Shown piece after piece: positions 26,475-35,894 of a stretch of DNA of 64,000 nt (positions are counted from its first letter, which is position 1; each line of letters opens with the position of its first letter). A program made the position numbers and the translations under genes. The notes under the pieces are model-generated. The model saw nothing but the letters and a program-made list of their open reading frames with translations. It searched no databases and was not told where the DNA came from. Origin of the DNA: Opitutales bacterium (GTDB lineage: Bacteria; Verrucomicrobiota; Verrucomicrobiia; Opitutales; JABSRG01); assembly GCA_028280845.1 (NCBI GenBank), contig JANQKZ010000033.1, positions 95,208 to 159,207 on the forward strand, given 5' to 3'.

Positions 26475-28934
26475 ATGTCTACCCCTACCTTACCGACTGA
26501 TTCCTCCCCCGCCCCCCCCCAGTCAGACGCTTCGGCACCGCACAACTACGGGTTTTTTGATGACCATAATGGGGAATACGTCATCACCCGACCCAACACT
26601 CCCCGGTCCTGGACAAACTACCTGGGCGATACGGAGTACGGAGCCATCATTTCTAACAACGCCGGAGGCTACAGCTTTTTCCGATCCGCCGCAGACGGAC
26701 GGTTTACCCGGATGCGTTTCAACAACGTTCCCATGGATCAACCCGGTCGTTACTTCTATCTGCGAGACCGCGCCGACGGGGATTTCTGGTCCAGTTCATG
26801 GCAACCCGTCGGTAAACCGCTGGACACCTTCGAGTCCACCTGCCGCCATGGGACCGCCTATAGCATGATCCAATCCCGCTACAAGAACATCGAGACCGAG
26901 GCCACCTACTTTGTCCCCCTCGGTCAGCGCTTCGAAGTCTGGCGGCTCAAGGTCACCAACCACCGGGACACGCCCTTCCAACTTTCTCTTTTTACTTACT
27001 GCGAGTTTACCAACCACTGGAACATCGATCAGGACCAATTCAACCTGCAATATTCCCAATACATCGGGAAGGCGAGTTTTCAGGACAACATGGTGGAAAT
27101 GGCGATCAACGCGAACCTCCCTCGCGACTGGGATAGCTTTAAGCGGGATGGCAACGCCATGCTCAGCTGGATGACGCTCCTCGGAGCGGAGATCCAGGGC
27201 TTCGATCTCAGCCGGGATGCCTTTATCGGCCCATATGGAAGCTATGCCTCTCCCGATGTTTTGAAAACCGGTCGGACTACCCAGTCCACCACCTATGGAG
27301 ATAACTCCTGCGGCACCCTCCACACCGAGTTTGACCTCCCCCCCGGAGAGACACGGGAAATCCTCGTCCTCATGGGCGTAGGAGCCGCTGGCATAGAAGG
27401 TCGCCAGGCCGTGGAACGCTTCGGAGATCCCGAAGTGATCCAGGAGGAGCTCAGTAAATTAAAATCATTCTGGCATGCCAAACTCCAAAGCCTTTCAGTA
27501 GAGACCCCCGATCCGGATTTTGATTCCATGACCAATGTCTGGAATGCCTACAACTGCCTGATTACCTACGCCTGGTCCCGCTCCGCCTCATTTGTTTATA
27601 ACGGGCACCGCAATGGGCTCGGGTTTCGCGACACGGTCCAGGACCTTCTCGCCGTAATCCCAGCCATTCCCGAGGAAGCCCGGGAACGGTTAGAGCTTAT
27701 GCTCACCGGCCAGTTCTCCAATGGGGGGGCCCTCCCGGTAGTCAAAACCTTCGGTCACGAGCCGGGAAAGACGGCTATGATTCCACGCGAGGACTTTCGC
27801 TCTGACGATTGCCTCTGGTTCTTCAATACCGTTCCTGCATATGTGGCGGAAACCGGAGACCTCGATTTCTATAAAATGGTGCTGCCCTATGCGGATGAGG
27901 GGGAAGCCACCGTCTTGGGCCACCTGCGCCGCGCCTTGGAATTCAATCTCGAACGCACCGGGAAACACGGACTTCCCTGCGGGCTCGCCGCCGATTGGAA
28001 TGATTGCCTCAAACTGGGATACTATGGGGAAAGCCTGTTTGTCACCTTCCAGGTCCGCCTCGGCCTCAGCGAGTATGAGAAGATCGCCAAGGTCCTGGGT
28101 GAATCCGAGGAAGCCGCCTGGGCTCATGACCATCGGCAAACCCTCGATCAACGCATCCAGGAATTCTGCTGGAGCCAGGATCGGTTCATCTGGGCCATCG
28201 CCGAGGATGGCACCTTTTACGGCACCCAGGAATCCAAAGAAGGAGCAGTCTACTTAAATACCCAGGCCTGGGCCGTTCTTTCCGGGGCCGCGACTCCGGA
28301 ACAGGCTGAAACCTGCATGGAGACCTTAAACCGGTTCCTCGCCACCAGCTATGGCGTACAGCTGTGTGCTCCCCCTGTCACAACCATGCCGGTCGAGATC
28401 ATGGCGGCCCGGCTCTTCAATCCGGGCACCAAGGAAAACGCGGGCATCTTTAATCATCCACAGGGATGGGTCGTCATGGCCGAATGCCTGCTCGGCCACG
28501 GCGATCGGGCCTACGAATATCATGCTGCCTACATGCCGGCCAAATTTAATGACAAAGCCAACATCCGGCAGATAGAGCCCTATGTGCACGGCCAATCAAC
28601 ACACGCATCTATGAGTCCGCAGTATGGCAATGCCCGGATTCCCTGGCTCTCCGGTACCGCCGCCTGGTCCTATTACTCCTCCACTGCCTATATCCTGGGA
28701 ATCCGACCCGAACTGAAGGGCCTCCGTATCGATCCCTGCCTGCCGTCCAACTGGCCCGGCTACAGGGCAACCCGCCGCTTCCGTGGCATGAACATCCACA
28801 TCGAAGTAAACAACCCCGAGGCCGTCCAAAAAGGCGTTGTCTCCATGACCCTTGATGGCCAGCCCGTTGAGGGGAACCTCCTTCCCGTCGACCAACTCCA
28901 GGACGGCAGCCAGATCGTTGTCACCATGGGCTGA
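26475..28934 (+). CDS. GH94 glycoside phosphorylase, specificity unassigned
   Basis: 819 residues with full GH94 layout: N-terminal beta-sandwich beginning [16 protein letters not shown], helical linker, (alpha/alpha)6 barrel and C-terminal jelly roll. The catalytic acid Asp507 lies in [11 protein letters not shown] phosphate-site-like His and Ser/Thr region is visible in [13 protein letters not shown] and [17 protein letters not shown]. Chitobiose phosphorylase-like features at the start ([18 protein letters not shown]) and end ([13 protein letters not shown]) differ from the downstream cellobiose-type paralogue, so the two probably act on different disaccharides. No signal peptide: cytoplasmic. 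Confidence 0.92.
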   Translation: MSTPTLPTDSSPAPPQSDASAPHNYGFFDDHNGEYVITRPNTPRSWTNYLGDTEYGAIISNNAGGYSFFRSAADGRFTRMRFNNVPMDQPGRYFYLRDRADGDFWSSSWQPVGKPLDTFESTCRHGTAYSMIQSRYKNIETEATYFVPLGQRFEVWRLKVTNHRDTPFQLSLFTYCEFTNHWNIDQDQFNLQYSQYIGKASFQDNMVEMAINANLPRDWDSFKRDGNAMLSWMTLLGAEIQGFDLSRDAFIGPYGSYASPDVLKTGRTTQSTTYGDNSCGTLHTEFDLPPGETREILVLMGVGAAGIEGRQAVERFGDPEVIQEELSKLKSFWHAKLQSLSVETPDPDFDSMTNVWNAYNCLITYAWSRSASFVYNGHRNGLGFRDTVQDLLAVIPAIPEEARERLELMLTGQFSNGGALPVVKTFGHEPGKTAMIPREDFRSDDCLWFFNTVPAYVAETGDLDFYKMVLPYADEGEATVLGHLRRALEFNLERTGKHGLPCGLAADWNDCLKLGYYGESLFVTFQVRLGLSEYEKIAKVLGESEEAAWAHDHRQTLDQRIQEFCWSQDRFIWAIAEDGTFYGTQESKEGAVYLNTQAWAVLSGAATPEQAETCMETLNRFLATSYGVQLCAPPVTTMPVEIMAARLFNPGTKENAGIFNHPQGWVVMAECLLGHGDRAYEYHAAYMPAKFNDKANIRQIEPYVHGQSTHASMSPQYGNARIPWLSGTAAWSYYSSTAYILGIRPELKGLRIDPCLPSNWPGYRATRRFRGMNIHIEVNNPEAVQKGVVSMTLDGQPVEGNLLPVDQLQDGSQIVVTMG

Positions 28935-29002
28935 AACAGACCACATAGGGGCTGCGCTCGCGCAGGCCCGGGGCCGCTCCGATCACAAAACTGAACCCAT
29001 TA

Positions 29003-29033
29003 TCATTGCGATCCCGCAAGTGCGGGAGAAACA
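29003..29033. repeat. 31-base hairpin repeat, copy 1
   Basis: Begins TCATTGCGATCCCGCA and contains CCCGCA-AG-TGCGGG. A second copy at 60266-60296 matches at 27 of 31 positions, and three of the four differences are in the loop. It lies between the two GH94 genes. Confidence 0.65.
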
Positions 29034-29112
29034 ATCCCCTGGATACCAGCCACACCTGCCGCAGCCCAGGCGAAAACATAGTAAATTTCACAACTCACAT
29101 TTCACATTCCAC

Positions 29113-31536
29113 ATGAACACCTACGGCCACTTCGACGACGCAAATCGCGAGTATGTTATCACCGATCCCGCCACTCCGTGGCCCTGGATCAACTACCTGG
29201 GAACCGAAGACTTCTTCTCCCTGATTTCCAATACCGCTGGAGGGTATTCCTTTTACAAGGATGCCAAGTTCCGCCGGATCACCCGATACCGCTATAACAA
29301 CGTCCCCATGGATAGCGGGGGGCGCTACTTCTATATTAAGGATGGGGATACCATTTGGTCCCCCGGATGGAAACCCACCAAGACGCCCCTCGACCATTAC
29401 GAATGCCGCCACGGCATGAACTATACCCGGATTCGCGGAGAAAAGGACGGCATCGCCGCCGAACTGCTCTGCTTTGTCCCTCTCCATACCTGGGCTGAGG
29501 TGCAGAAACTGACCCTCATCAATACCGGCCAGGCACCCAAAGCCATCAAGCTCTTCTCCTTTGCCGAGTGGTGCCTCTGGAATGCCGCCACCGATATGGA
29601 AAACTTCCAGCGCAACTTCTCCACCGGAGAAGTCGAGATCGACGGCTCTACTCTGTACCATAAAACCGAATACAAGGAGCGTCGCAACCACTACGCCTTC
29701 TACGGTGTCAATACACCCATCAACGGCTTCGACACCGACCGTGAAAGCTTCATGGGCCTCTACAACGGCTTCCACGAACCCCAGGCAGTCATCAACGGGG
29801 CGCCCCGCAACTCGGTAGCCCACGGCTGGTCCCCCATCGCTAGCCACTACATCGAAATCGAGCTCGCCCCTGGCGAATCGAAAGACCTGGTCTTTGTCCT
29901 CGGCTACGTAGAAAACGCAGATGACGAGAAGTGGGAATCCAAAGGCGTCATCAATAAAACCAAGGCCAGGGCCACCCTCGCCCAATTCGACACTGCGGAG
30001 AAAGTCGACGCCGCCTTAGCTGAACTGAAGGCCTACTGGGACCAACTCCTGGGTGTATATACACTCCAATCCGGAGATGAGAAACTCGACCGCATGGTGA
30101 ACACCTGGAACCAGTATCAGTGCATGATCACCTTCTGCTTCTCCCGCTCAGCCTCCTTCTTCGAGAGCGGCATCGGGCGCGGCATGGGGTTTCGCGACTC
30201 CAACCAGGATCTCATCGGTTTCGTCCACCAGGTTCCTGAGCGCGCCCGCCAACGCATTATTGATATCGCTTCGACCCAATTTCCGGACGGCGGATGTTAT
30301 CACCAGTACCAGCCTCTGACCAAACGGGGAAACAACGACATTGGTGGTGGGTTCAACGATGACCCGATGTGGCTCATCCTCGGCACCATCAGTTACATCA
30401 AGGAGTCTGGAGATTTCGGCATCCTGGACGAGATGGTTCCGTTCGATAATGACGAGAGTTTAGCCAAGAGCCTCTTTGATCACCTCACGATCTCCCTGGA
30501 CCACGTCATCAACAATCTCGGCCCCCATGGCCTTCCCCTCATTGGTCGAGCCGACTGGAACGATTGTCTTAACCTGAATTGCTTTTCTCACGACCCCAAC
30601 GAATCCTTCCAGACCACGGAGAATAAGACCGAGGGCACCAAGGCGGAGTCACTCATGATCGCAGGGCTCTTCGTCCTCTATGGCCGCGATTATATTAAAC
30701 TTTGTGAAGTTCTGGGAAAGACGGAAGAGGCGCAGCGCGCCCAACAGCACGTGGACGCTATGGTGGAAGCCGTTAAAACCCACGGATGGGATGGGGACTG
30801 GTTCCTCCGCGCCTATGACTTCTATGGCAAAAAGGTGGGGAGTAAGGAAAACGAGGAGGGACAGATTTTCATCGAGTCCCAAGGGTTCTGCACCATGGCT
30901 GAAATTGGCGCAGAAGAAGGCCTCTGCAAAAAGGCTCTCGATTCGGTGAAGCAGCGGCTGGACTGTGACTACGGCATCGTCCTCAACAACCCGGCCTTCA
31001 CCCGCTACGTCGTCGAATACGGGGAGATCTCCACCTACCCCGCCGGCTATAAAGAAAACGCCGGCATCTTCTGCCACAACAATCCCTGGATCATGATCGG
31101 GGAAGCTATAGCTGGCCGCGGAGATCAGGCCTGGGAATACTATCGCAAAATCTGCCCCGCCTACCTCGAGGACATTCAGGACCTCCACAAAGTCGAGCCC
31201 TACGTCTATGCCCAAATGATTGCCGGCAAGGATGCCTTCAGACCCGGAGAGGCCAAAAACTCATGGCTCACCGGTACCGCTGCCTGGAATTACTACGCCA
31301 TCACCCATTACATCCTCGGCATCCGCCCCGACTACCACGGTCTCATCGTCGACCCGGTTATCCCCACGGATTGGTCCGGATTCAAGGTGACCCGCCAATT
31401 CCGAGGCGCCACCTACCACATCACGGTCCAACGCGGTGAAGACCCAGGTCTCAAGGTCGATGGTAAACGAATCGAAGGAAAGAGTGCCCCCTTGTTCGCC
31501 CCGGGAACGGACCATGAGGTCACCCTCACTTTGTAG
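29113..31536 (+). CDS. Cellobiose phosphorylase-like GH94 enzyme
   Basis: 807 residues from the ATG at 29113 ([18 protein letters not shown]), the conserved N-terminus of the family; longer upstream open frame is not protein-like. The catalytic Asp481 is in [16 protein letters not shown], which matches cellobiose phosphorylases, as do [18 protein letters not shown] and [24 protein letters not shown]. Cellobiose phosphorylase converts cellobiose and phosphate to glucose 1-phosphate and glucose in the cytoplasm. It follows the other GH94 gene by 178 bases, with a hairpin repeat between them; the two could be one unit. Specificity for cellobiose is inferred from motif match only. Confidence 0.92.
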   Translation: MNTYGHFDDANREYVITDPATPWPWINYLGTEDFFSLISNTAGGYSFYKDAKFRRITRYRYNNVPMDSGGRYFYIKDGDTIWSPGWKPTKTPLDHYECRHGMNYTRIRGEKDGIAAELLCFVPLHTWAEVQKLTLINTGQAPKAIKLFSFAEWCLWNAATDMENFQRNFSTGEVEIDGSTLYHKTEYKERRNHYAFYGVNTPINGFDTDRESFMGLYNGFHEPQAVINGAPRNSVAHGWSPIASHYIEIELAPGESKDLVFVLGYVENADDEKWESKGVINKTKARATLAQFDTAEKVDAALAELKAYWDQLLGVYTLQSGDEKLDRMVNTWNQYQCMITFCFSRSASFFESGIGRGMGFRDSNQDLIGFVHQVPERARQRIIDIASTQFPDGGCYHQYQPLTKRGNNDIGGGFNDDPMWLILGTISYIKESGDFGILDEMVPFDNDESLAKSLFDHLTISLDHVINNLGPHGLPLIGRADWNDCLNLNCFSHDPNESFQTTENKTEGTKAESLMIAGLFVLYGRDYIKLCEVLGKTEEAQRAQQHVDAMVEAVKTHGWDGDWFLRAYDFYGKKVGSKENEEGQIFIESQGFCTMAEIGAEEGLCKKALDSVKQRLDCDYGIVLNNPAFTRYVVEYGEISTYPAGYKENAGIFCHNNPWIMIGEAIAGRGDQAWEYYRKICPAYLEDIQDLHKVEPYVYAQMIAGKDAFRPGEAKNSWLTGTAAWNYYAITHYILGIRPDYHGLIVDPVIPTDWSGFKVTRQFRGATYHITVQRGEDPGLKVDGKRIEGKSAPLFAPGTDHEVTLTL

Positions 31537-31900
31537 GGCTCGTCTTTCCTCGGCCGCCTTGCAGACTACGGGAGACGGGAAGTGGAGGAGAAAGGAGCCG
31601 CCACCTGATGCATTGTGAATGAGAGAAGCGAACCGGCCGCGCCGGACAAGAGCTTGCCCGCTTGGGTTCAACATATCGAACGAATGGCACGCGTCCGTCT
31701 TTACCTATCAGGACCGGCGCCCGACGGAGCCTTTCCCGTTGACCCTCCACCACCCTGGTGTAGTTGTTCCTTAAGTTAAAATCCCTTTGAGTCTTTTTCA
31801 TTCCTCCTCCGCGGCTAGACCCGCTGTGTCGAGGAGGGAAACGACGACACACTAACCAAGCAAATTTCTATCAGCAGCAAAGACTAGTATTCGGGCCATT
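31537..31900. other. Intergenic region with hairpin repeat
   Basis: 364 bases. It holds a GTAGGGC-starting segment at 31534 and the hairpin repeat at 31803-31874. Minus-strand open frames here have the composition of repeats and are not called. It marks the left edge of the AT-richer, degraded region. Confidence 0.4.
31803..31874. repeat. 72-base hairpin repeat, copy 1
   Basis: Stem CCTCCTC (31803-31809) pairs with GAGGAGG (31831-31837) around a 21-base loop starting CGCGGCTA; a 37-base tail with ACGACGACACACTAAC follows. Copy 2 at 33170-33241 has the same stem, loop and tail lengths, with two base pairs of the stem changed on both sides. Confidence 0.7.
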
Positions 31901-32767
31901 GTGTTTAGCGTTGAAAAAAAACATCGGCAAAAAAAGAAGCGTTGGAAAAGAAAGAAAAAAAGGCCAATTAAGGAAACGGTCGTAATTCTTTCACTCACCA
32001 TCGGCACCCTTTACGCTCTTGCTCATCTTTATTTCAACTCCTCCTCCGAGCAAAACACGGAGTCTACCTTCAATATGGGAATCGAGGAGGAACAGCAGCC
32101 TCAGACTCTGGAAGCGTTGGTTACCAGATTCATCCAAATTCACGGGGGAGCCAGTAACATTCTCCAGGTTCAAAGCATCCTTGCCTCGGGAGAGATTGCG
32201 ACAGAGGAAGGAACCATTCCGGTCACTATAATGAAAAAACGACCGAATAAGCTTCGTATGGTATGGAATCGACCCGGAATAAAAGTAACGGTAGTCTATG
32301 ATGGGGAAACTGCCTTCCGCCTGTTGGAACCTAAGGATAATTCCTCCTCCGAACTAGAAGAACTGGACCCCGGGGAAATCCAGCAGTATGCGGCGGAAGC
32401 TCAGTTCCAGCACCCGCTTCTGCAGCTGCATGGGATCGATCCCTCTTTTGAATTCATGGGGCAAACTGAGTTCGAGGGACGGATGTATTACCAGATAAAA
32501 CAAGTCAGTGAGTCGGCTGAACAGAATAAGCTATTCCTCTTGGAGATCGATAGCTTCTTCAACACCGTTTTAATCAAACGCAGTTTTGATGGGATAACCG
32601 AGTCAATCACCCACTTTTCAGAATTCAGGGAACAAGACGGAATCCAGTTCCCCTACACCATCGAACACTATTCCGGAAATTCGCTGAGCCAGACCATTAG
32701 ATTTGACAGAATCAGTTTAAATCCGGGGCTCGCCAACTCCCTATTTCAAAAACCTTCTTCCCCGTGA
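31901..32767 (+). CDS. LolA-like / outer membrane lipoprotein-sorting-like protein, membrane-anchored
   Basis: 288 residues from a GTG start. The first ~28 residues are strongly basic (KKHRQKKKRWKRKKKR), then one membrane segment (TVVILSLTIGTLYALAHLYF). The rest has the LolA/LppX-like beta pattern: RFIQIHGGASNILQVQSILASGEI, IMKKRPNKLRMVW, VVYDGETAFRLLEP and an end EFREQDGIQFPYTIEHYSGNSLSQTIRFDRI, as in proteins annotated as lipoprotein-sorting. It would be a periplasmic domain held at the inner membrane and may bind a lipid. The gene is bracketed by two related hairpin repeats and has no operon partner. Confidence 0.65.
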   Translation: MFSVEKKHRQKKKRWKRKKKRPIKETVVILSLTIGTLYALAHLYFNSSSEQNTESTFNMGIEEEQQPQTLEALVTRFIQIHGGASNILQVQSILASGEIATEEGTIPVTIMKKRPNKLRMVWNRPGIKVTVVYDGETAFRLLEPKDNSSSELEELDPGEIQQYAAEAQFQHPLLQLHGIDPSFEFMGQTEFEGRMYYQIKQVSESAEQNKLFLLEIDSFFNTVLIKRSFDGITESITHFSEFREQDGIQFPYTIEHYSGNSLSQTIRFDRISLNPGLANSLFQKPSSP

Positions 32768-33256
32768 CCTGTAAACGTGGCGACTCTATGCTTTTTGAAA
32801 ACCCCTTTGCCCCAAAGCCAAAAGTGTTACTATATATGCCTTAATGGGTTGATGCTTTGCATCTTTACCAGTGTTGGACTCATTTTCCTTCTTTTCTGCG
32901 CCACCGGCTTCGTCCGATAGATTGCTACTCAGGATGAGTTATTCAGCAAAAAACACTGGTGCGAGGCTGGCCGGCTCCAAGGATGAAAATCTGAGCACTT
33001 AAAGATAGATCCGGGAAACTACGCTAACCCGGGTTTCTCGCGAAACCAAGATGTCATGGGCCCCAGGTTCTCAACCTGCGCCCCGCATAGCTTACCGGGT
33101 TCCCCAATCCCAACGGCCACCGTTTCATCCAAGCCAAAACGTTGTTTTAGACTATCCCGAACGCAACCCAATCCTCCGCGACTAACGCCGCTATGCCGAG
33201 GATTAAAACGACGACACACTAACAAAGTGGATTCCTATCAGGAATTGTTTATGCAA
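32768..33256. other. Gene-free stretch with hairpin repeat
   Basis: 489 bases. Only the hairpin repeat copy at 33170-33241 is recognisable. No open frame here looks protein-coding; the small minus-strand frame at 33019-33225 is a translation of the repeat. Confidence 0.45.
33170..33241. repeat. 72-base hairpin repeat, copy 2
   Basis: Stem AATCCTC (33170-33176) with GAGGATT (33198-33204), a 21-base loop starting CGCGACTA, and a tail with ACGACGACACACTAAC. Relative to copy 1 at 31803-31874, two stem pairs changed from C-G to A-T with pairing kept, and the loop and tail match at most positions (15 of 21 and 31 of 37). Confidence 0.7.
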
Positions 33257-33801
33257 CTAAGGTAAATACCTTTTGTACTTTTCTTTTGAGTTGTGAAACT
33301 TCTCCGCACTTAGAGTCAAAAAGTATTCACCATTTTCTTCCTTATAAACTTCTGATCCCATACGAGTATAGAAGTTATAGGCTTTTGTATTCTCTCTTTT
33401 TACAGAACTATAAAATGTTTTTTTGTTAAACTTATCGAAGTATGCTCCCAAAGTCAAAAAGTAGCACTCCATAGCCATATAAGGCTGTGCTTCCTCTGAC
33501 ATTATCCAGCTTCCCCCAGAAAAGCTGCTTTCTGTTACATCATATACTCTTACAGTCCCTATGCGTTTACCATCTATACAGCTTTCTATAATGTAATAAA
33601 GTCCTTTTTCCTCATCTCTATTTAATTTATAGTTTCTTATATATTCAATTTGTTTACCGACATCAGTATCGGTCCTACGCAAATACTTACCTAAACGGTC
33701 ATCCAGTCTTAATTTGAGTATGAATGCAGCATCGCTTCCTCCACTTCTCTTAATCGTATTGTTTTGCCTTTGACTATGCTAATGCCGGCACTTGTAGACA
33801 T
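33257..33801 (-). pseudogene. GNAT acetyltransferase with a one-base frameshift
   Basis: On minus, ATG at 33801 opens a frame ending ...VKGKTIRLREVEEA, the usual N-terminus of this GNAT subfamily, but it then runs into a stop at 33709. The correct continuation, DAAFILKLRLDDRLGKYLRRTD, is in the next frame and runs to the stop at 33257 (YYIIESCIDGKRIGTVRVYDV, then RENTKAYNFYTRMGSEVYKEE and a KEKYKRYL end). Adding one G near 33732-33735 restores a 181-residue enzyme. The gene is clearly AT-richer than the flanking genome and is probably acquired. A sequencing error rather than a real mutation is possible. Substrate unknown. Confidence 0.75.
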
Positions 33802-33821
33802 GCTTATATTCTTTTATATTT

Positions 33822-34166
33822 TTAAAAATTGTTATCATGCCATGCATCATCATGCACCGTATCAGTGATGGCAGCGCCAAATTCGGGTTCACCCGAATTA
33901 ATCGTGTTTTTTGAAGAATCCCACCGAAACCGGTAAAAAACTGCGAAGGTATCGATTGCGTTACCCTGCAAACCCCTACTTGTGAGTGAACCGCTACTGC
34001 TTCCATCCAGAGAAACGTATTCATCGTTGCTATAGCTAACGCTGCCACTCTCAGCTAGATCGTATTTGCCTGGGGAATCATCGGCATCTCCATTAAATTG
34101 GCAGTAAACCATTAGGTCGGTAGTATGAACATTCGCCGACGTGTTAAATGCCAATTTCAAATACAT
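33822..34166 (-). CDS. LamG/concanavalin-like N-terminal fragment
   Basis: 114 residues, ending 20 bases upstream of the acetyltransferase start. LMVYCQFNGDADDSPGKYDLAESGSVSYSNDEYVSLDG resembles the first strands of LamG-like domains found in large secreted proteins of this phylum, which begin with a hydrophobic strand, F-D/N-G-D and an SLDG turn. There is no signal peptide and the domain (usually ~200 residues) is cut short, so this is probably a remnant of a larger gene. Composition is lower in GC than the surrounding genome. Confidence 0.4.
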   Translation of the reverse strand: MYLKLAFNTSANVHTTDLMVYCQFNGDADDSPGKYDLAESGSVSYSNDEYVSLDGSSSGSLTSRGLQGNAIDTFAVFYRFRWDSSKNTINSGEPEFGAAITDTVHDDAWHDNNF

Positions 34167-34524
34167 TATTAATAAAACTATAGAGTATCTTGTAATGTTA
34201 ATTGAGCTAAAATGAGTGTTAAACTTGTAATGGAATCAACAAAAATCTTTAACCGATGACGGGTTCAGGCAACTTGAATCGCCGCTCCTGTCTATCTTTT
34301 TATGGAGCTATATTAATATTGGATTTTCAATATTAATGTAGACATACACTGAGGTAAGATATTCATTCTTATCTACACATGTTCCAAATATTAGAACCCA
34401 TGGACAAATCCTTATTCGAGCATAATCCATCCTATTAGATAAGCCATGCGCAAGCGGTCGATTCTACGAAGTACGATGACTCTCGAACCCGATCGACCAA
34501 TCAAGCGCAGACTTACTCATTGAC
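34167..34524. other. AT-rich gene-free stretch
   Basis: About 360 AT-rich bases between the LamG-like fragment and a broken secreted-protein frame. The only structure seen is the hairpin at 34309-34340. Confidence 0.4.
34309..34340. repeat. AT-rich hairpin
   Basis: ATTAATATTG (34312-34321) pairs perfectly with CAATATTAAT (34328-34337) around GATTTT; the stem extends to 34309 and 34340 with one wobble pair. No T-run follows, so it is not an obvious terminator. It may be a leftover end of a mobile repeat or a protein-binding site. Confidence 0.5.
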
Positions 34525-34920
34525 ATGAAAACATGGAGAGCCCTGATCGTAATTGGAGTGATTTGTACAAATCCTGTGGGCGCAGTTGTCGTTCTGAATG
34601 AACCTTTTTCCGACGGTGATGGATGGGATAACCGATGAAGCCGAGGGCATAGGAATACGAATGGTATTCTGACAGCATTCGCCTCCGCTGTCTGCCACCT
34701 CGGAGAATACGAGCGGCCCGTCGCCTGCCAATTACCCCTGAACGCCGGACTCGCCGGCGTGGAAAGCCGGGGCATTGCGGAACAGCTGATGCGGCGGCTG
34801 AGCAATCCCGGCGTCGATCCTGATTCGACCGAGATACCGGGGGACGATAGAGGAGTAGCGGGGGATCTCAATTCCGGCGATCTCATACTATTCCTCAAAA
34901 AAACGAAATTTTTTTCGTAA
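34525..34920 (+). pseudogene. Broken reading frame of a secreted protein (signal peptide retained)
   Basis: An ATG at 34525 starts a clear signal peptide (MKTWRALIVIGVI ... GAVVV) followed by LNEPFSDGDGWDN, a beginning typical of secreted PEP-CTERM-type proteins of Verrucomicrobiota. A TGA stops it at 34636 after 37 codons. The same frame then stays open to a TAA at 34918 (HLGEYERPVACQLPLNAG and later PGDDRGVAGDLNSGDLI). It may be one decayed gene with a nonsense mutation, or two unrelated pieces joined by deletion. I do not recognise the second part. Confidence 0.35.
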
Positions 34921-34971
34921 ATTTAAAGTCGGTAGTTGAATAATCGACCAGCATCCATAGGACTCCGAAAG

Positions 34972-35838
34972 ATGAATGAAGAAGCGCTCATTCAGAAACT
35001 CAAGGACTCCGATGCGGGGTGGCGAATTCGTCTGGCGGAATGGGTAGAATCCCCAACGGTCCAGCGGGTGGTGGTAGGTGTCATATTGCTCAATGCGTTG
35101 GTCCTGGGCATGGAAACCAGCCCTACCCTGATGAGGGTAGCGGGACCATGGTTGCTGGCCGTCGATTTTGCCTGCCTTATCATTTTTGTTCTCGAATTAG
35201 GGATCAAGATGCTGGCCTATCGCCTTCACTTTTGGCGCAACGGTTGGAACGTCTTTGACTTTTTTGTCGTTGCCGTAGCTCTCGCCCCCGGCACGGGTCC
35301 ATGGGCAGTGTTAAGGACGCTTCGTATTTTGCGGGTCTTACGCCTCATGACCGTAATCCCTTCCCTAAGGAGAGTGGTCGGCGCGTTTGTGCATGCCATT
35401 CCCGGCTTGTCCGGGGTCATTGTCGTCATGTTCATCTTCTTCTACACCATGGCTGTACTTTCAACCAAGCTGTTTGGAGAGGCCTTCCCGCAATGGTTTG
35501 GCAACATCGGTTCCAGTCTGTTTTCCCTCTTTCAAATTATGACCCTCGAGAGCTGGTCGATGGGGATTGTCCGCCCGGTGATGAACACTTATCCCTGGGC
35601 TTGGATCTTCTTTGTCCCCTTTATTATCATCGCCACGTTTACTATCTTAAATCTCTTCATTGGAATCATCGTTTCCACCATGCAGGAGCTTTCCATGTTA
35701 CCAGACTCCAAGGCCCCGGGGGCCGAACTCCGCCGCACGCTCCAGCGTATCGAGAAAGACCTGGCCAGCCTCCGGATTCAGCTGGATCAGATTGACCTTC
35801 CACCGCCGGGGAAAGAAAATCCAAACCAGAAAAAGTAA
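34972..35838 (+). CDS. Bacterial voltage-gated sodium channel (NavBac)
   Basis: 288 residues from the ATG at 34972 (AGGA 10 bases upstream; an in-frame TTG lies at 34936). Six membrane segments: S1 ~31-47, S2 ~60-80, S3 ~92-105, S4 with gating arginines 115, 118, 121 and 124 (VLRTLRILRVLRLM), S5 ~141-165 and S6 ~210-236. The selectivity filter is TLESWSM at 191-197, the same as in NavAb, which marks sodium selectivity. A C-terminal helix (~251-273, LRRTLQRIEKDLASLRIQL) would form the tetramer coiled coil. Known roles are pH homeostasis and motility in alkaline or saline water. Monocistronic. Confidence 0.95.
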   Translation: MNEEALIQKLKDSDAGWRIRLAEWVESPTVQRVVVGVILLNALVLGMETSPTLMRVAGPWLLAVDFACLIIFVLELGIKMLAYRLHFWRNGWNVFDFFVVAVALAPGTGPWAVLRTLRILRVLRLMTVIPSLRRVVGAFVHAIPGLSGVIVVMFIFFYTMAVLSTKLFGEAFPQWFGNIGSSLFSLFQIMTLESWSMGIVRPVMNTYPWAWIFFVPFIIIATFTILNLFIGIIVSTMQELSMLPDSKAPGAELRRTLQRIEKDLASLRIQLDQIDLPPPGKENPNQKK

Positions 35839-35894
35839 AGCAGCTCCCCTTCGCCTGAGCCTGTCGACGGTCCCACCCGGCGGGAAATAGCCAA

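Noticed and set aside
28852..29112. Upstream in-frame extension of the second GH94 gene
   Set aside because: It overlaps the first GH94 gene, is not similar to the family and includes a hairpin repeat; the conserved N-terminus starts at 29113.
31526..31852. Minus-strand open frame with CRRFPPRHSG-like peptide
   Set aside because: It is a translation of the hairpin repeat; the same peptide arises at 33019-33225.
31803..33241. Integron attC sites
   Set aside because: The repeats form hairpins, but no core site of the GTTRRRY type is placed at the ends, and no integrase gene is present.
34464..34898. Minus-strand 144-residue open frame
   Set aside because: Ser/Pro/Arg-rich shadow of the broken plus-strand frame; no family match.
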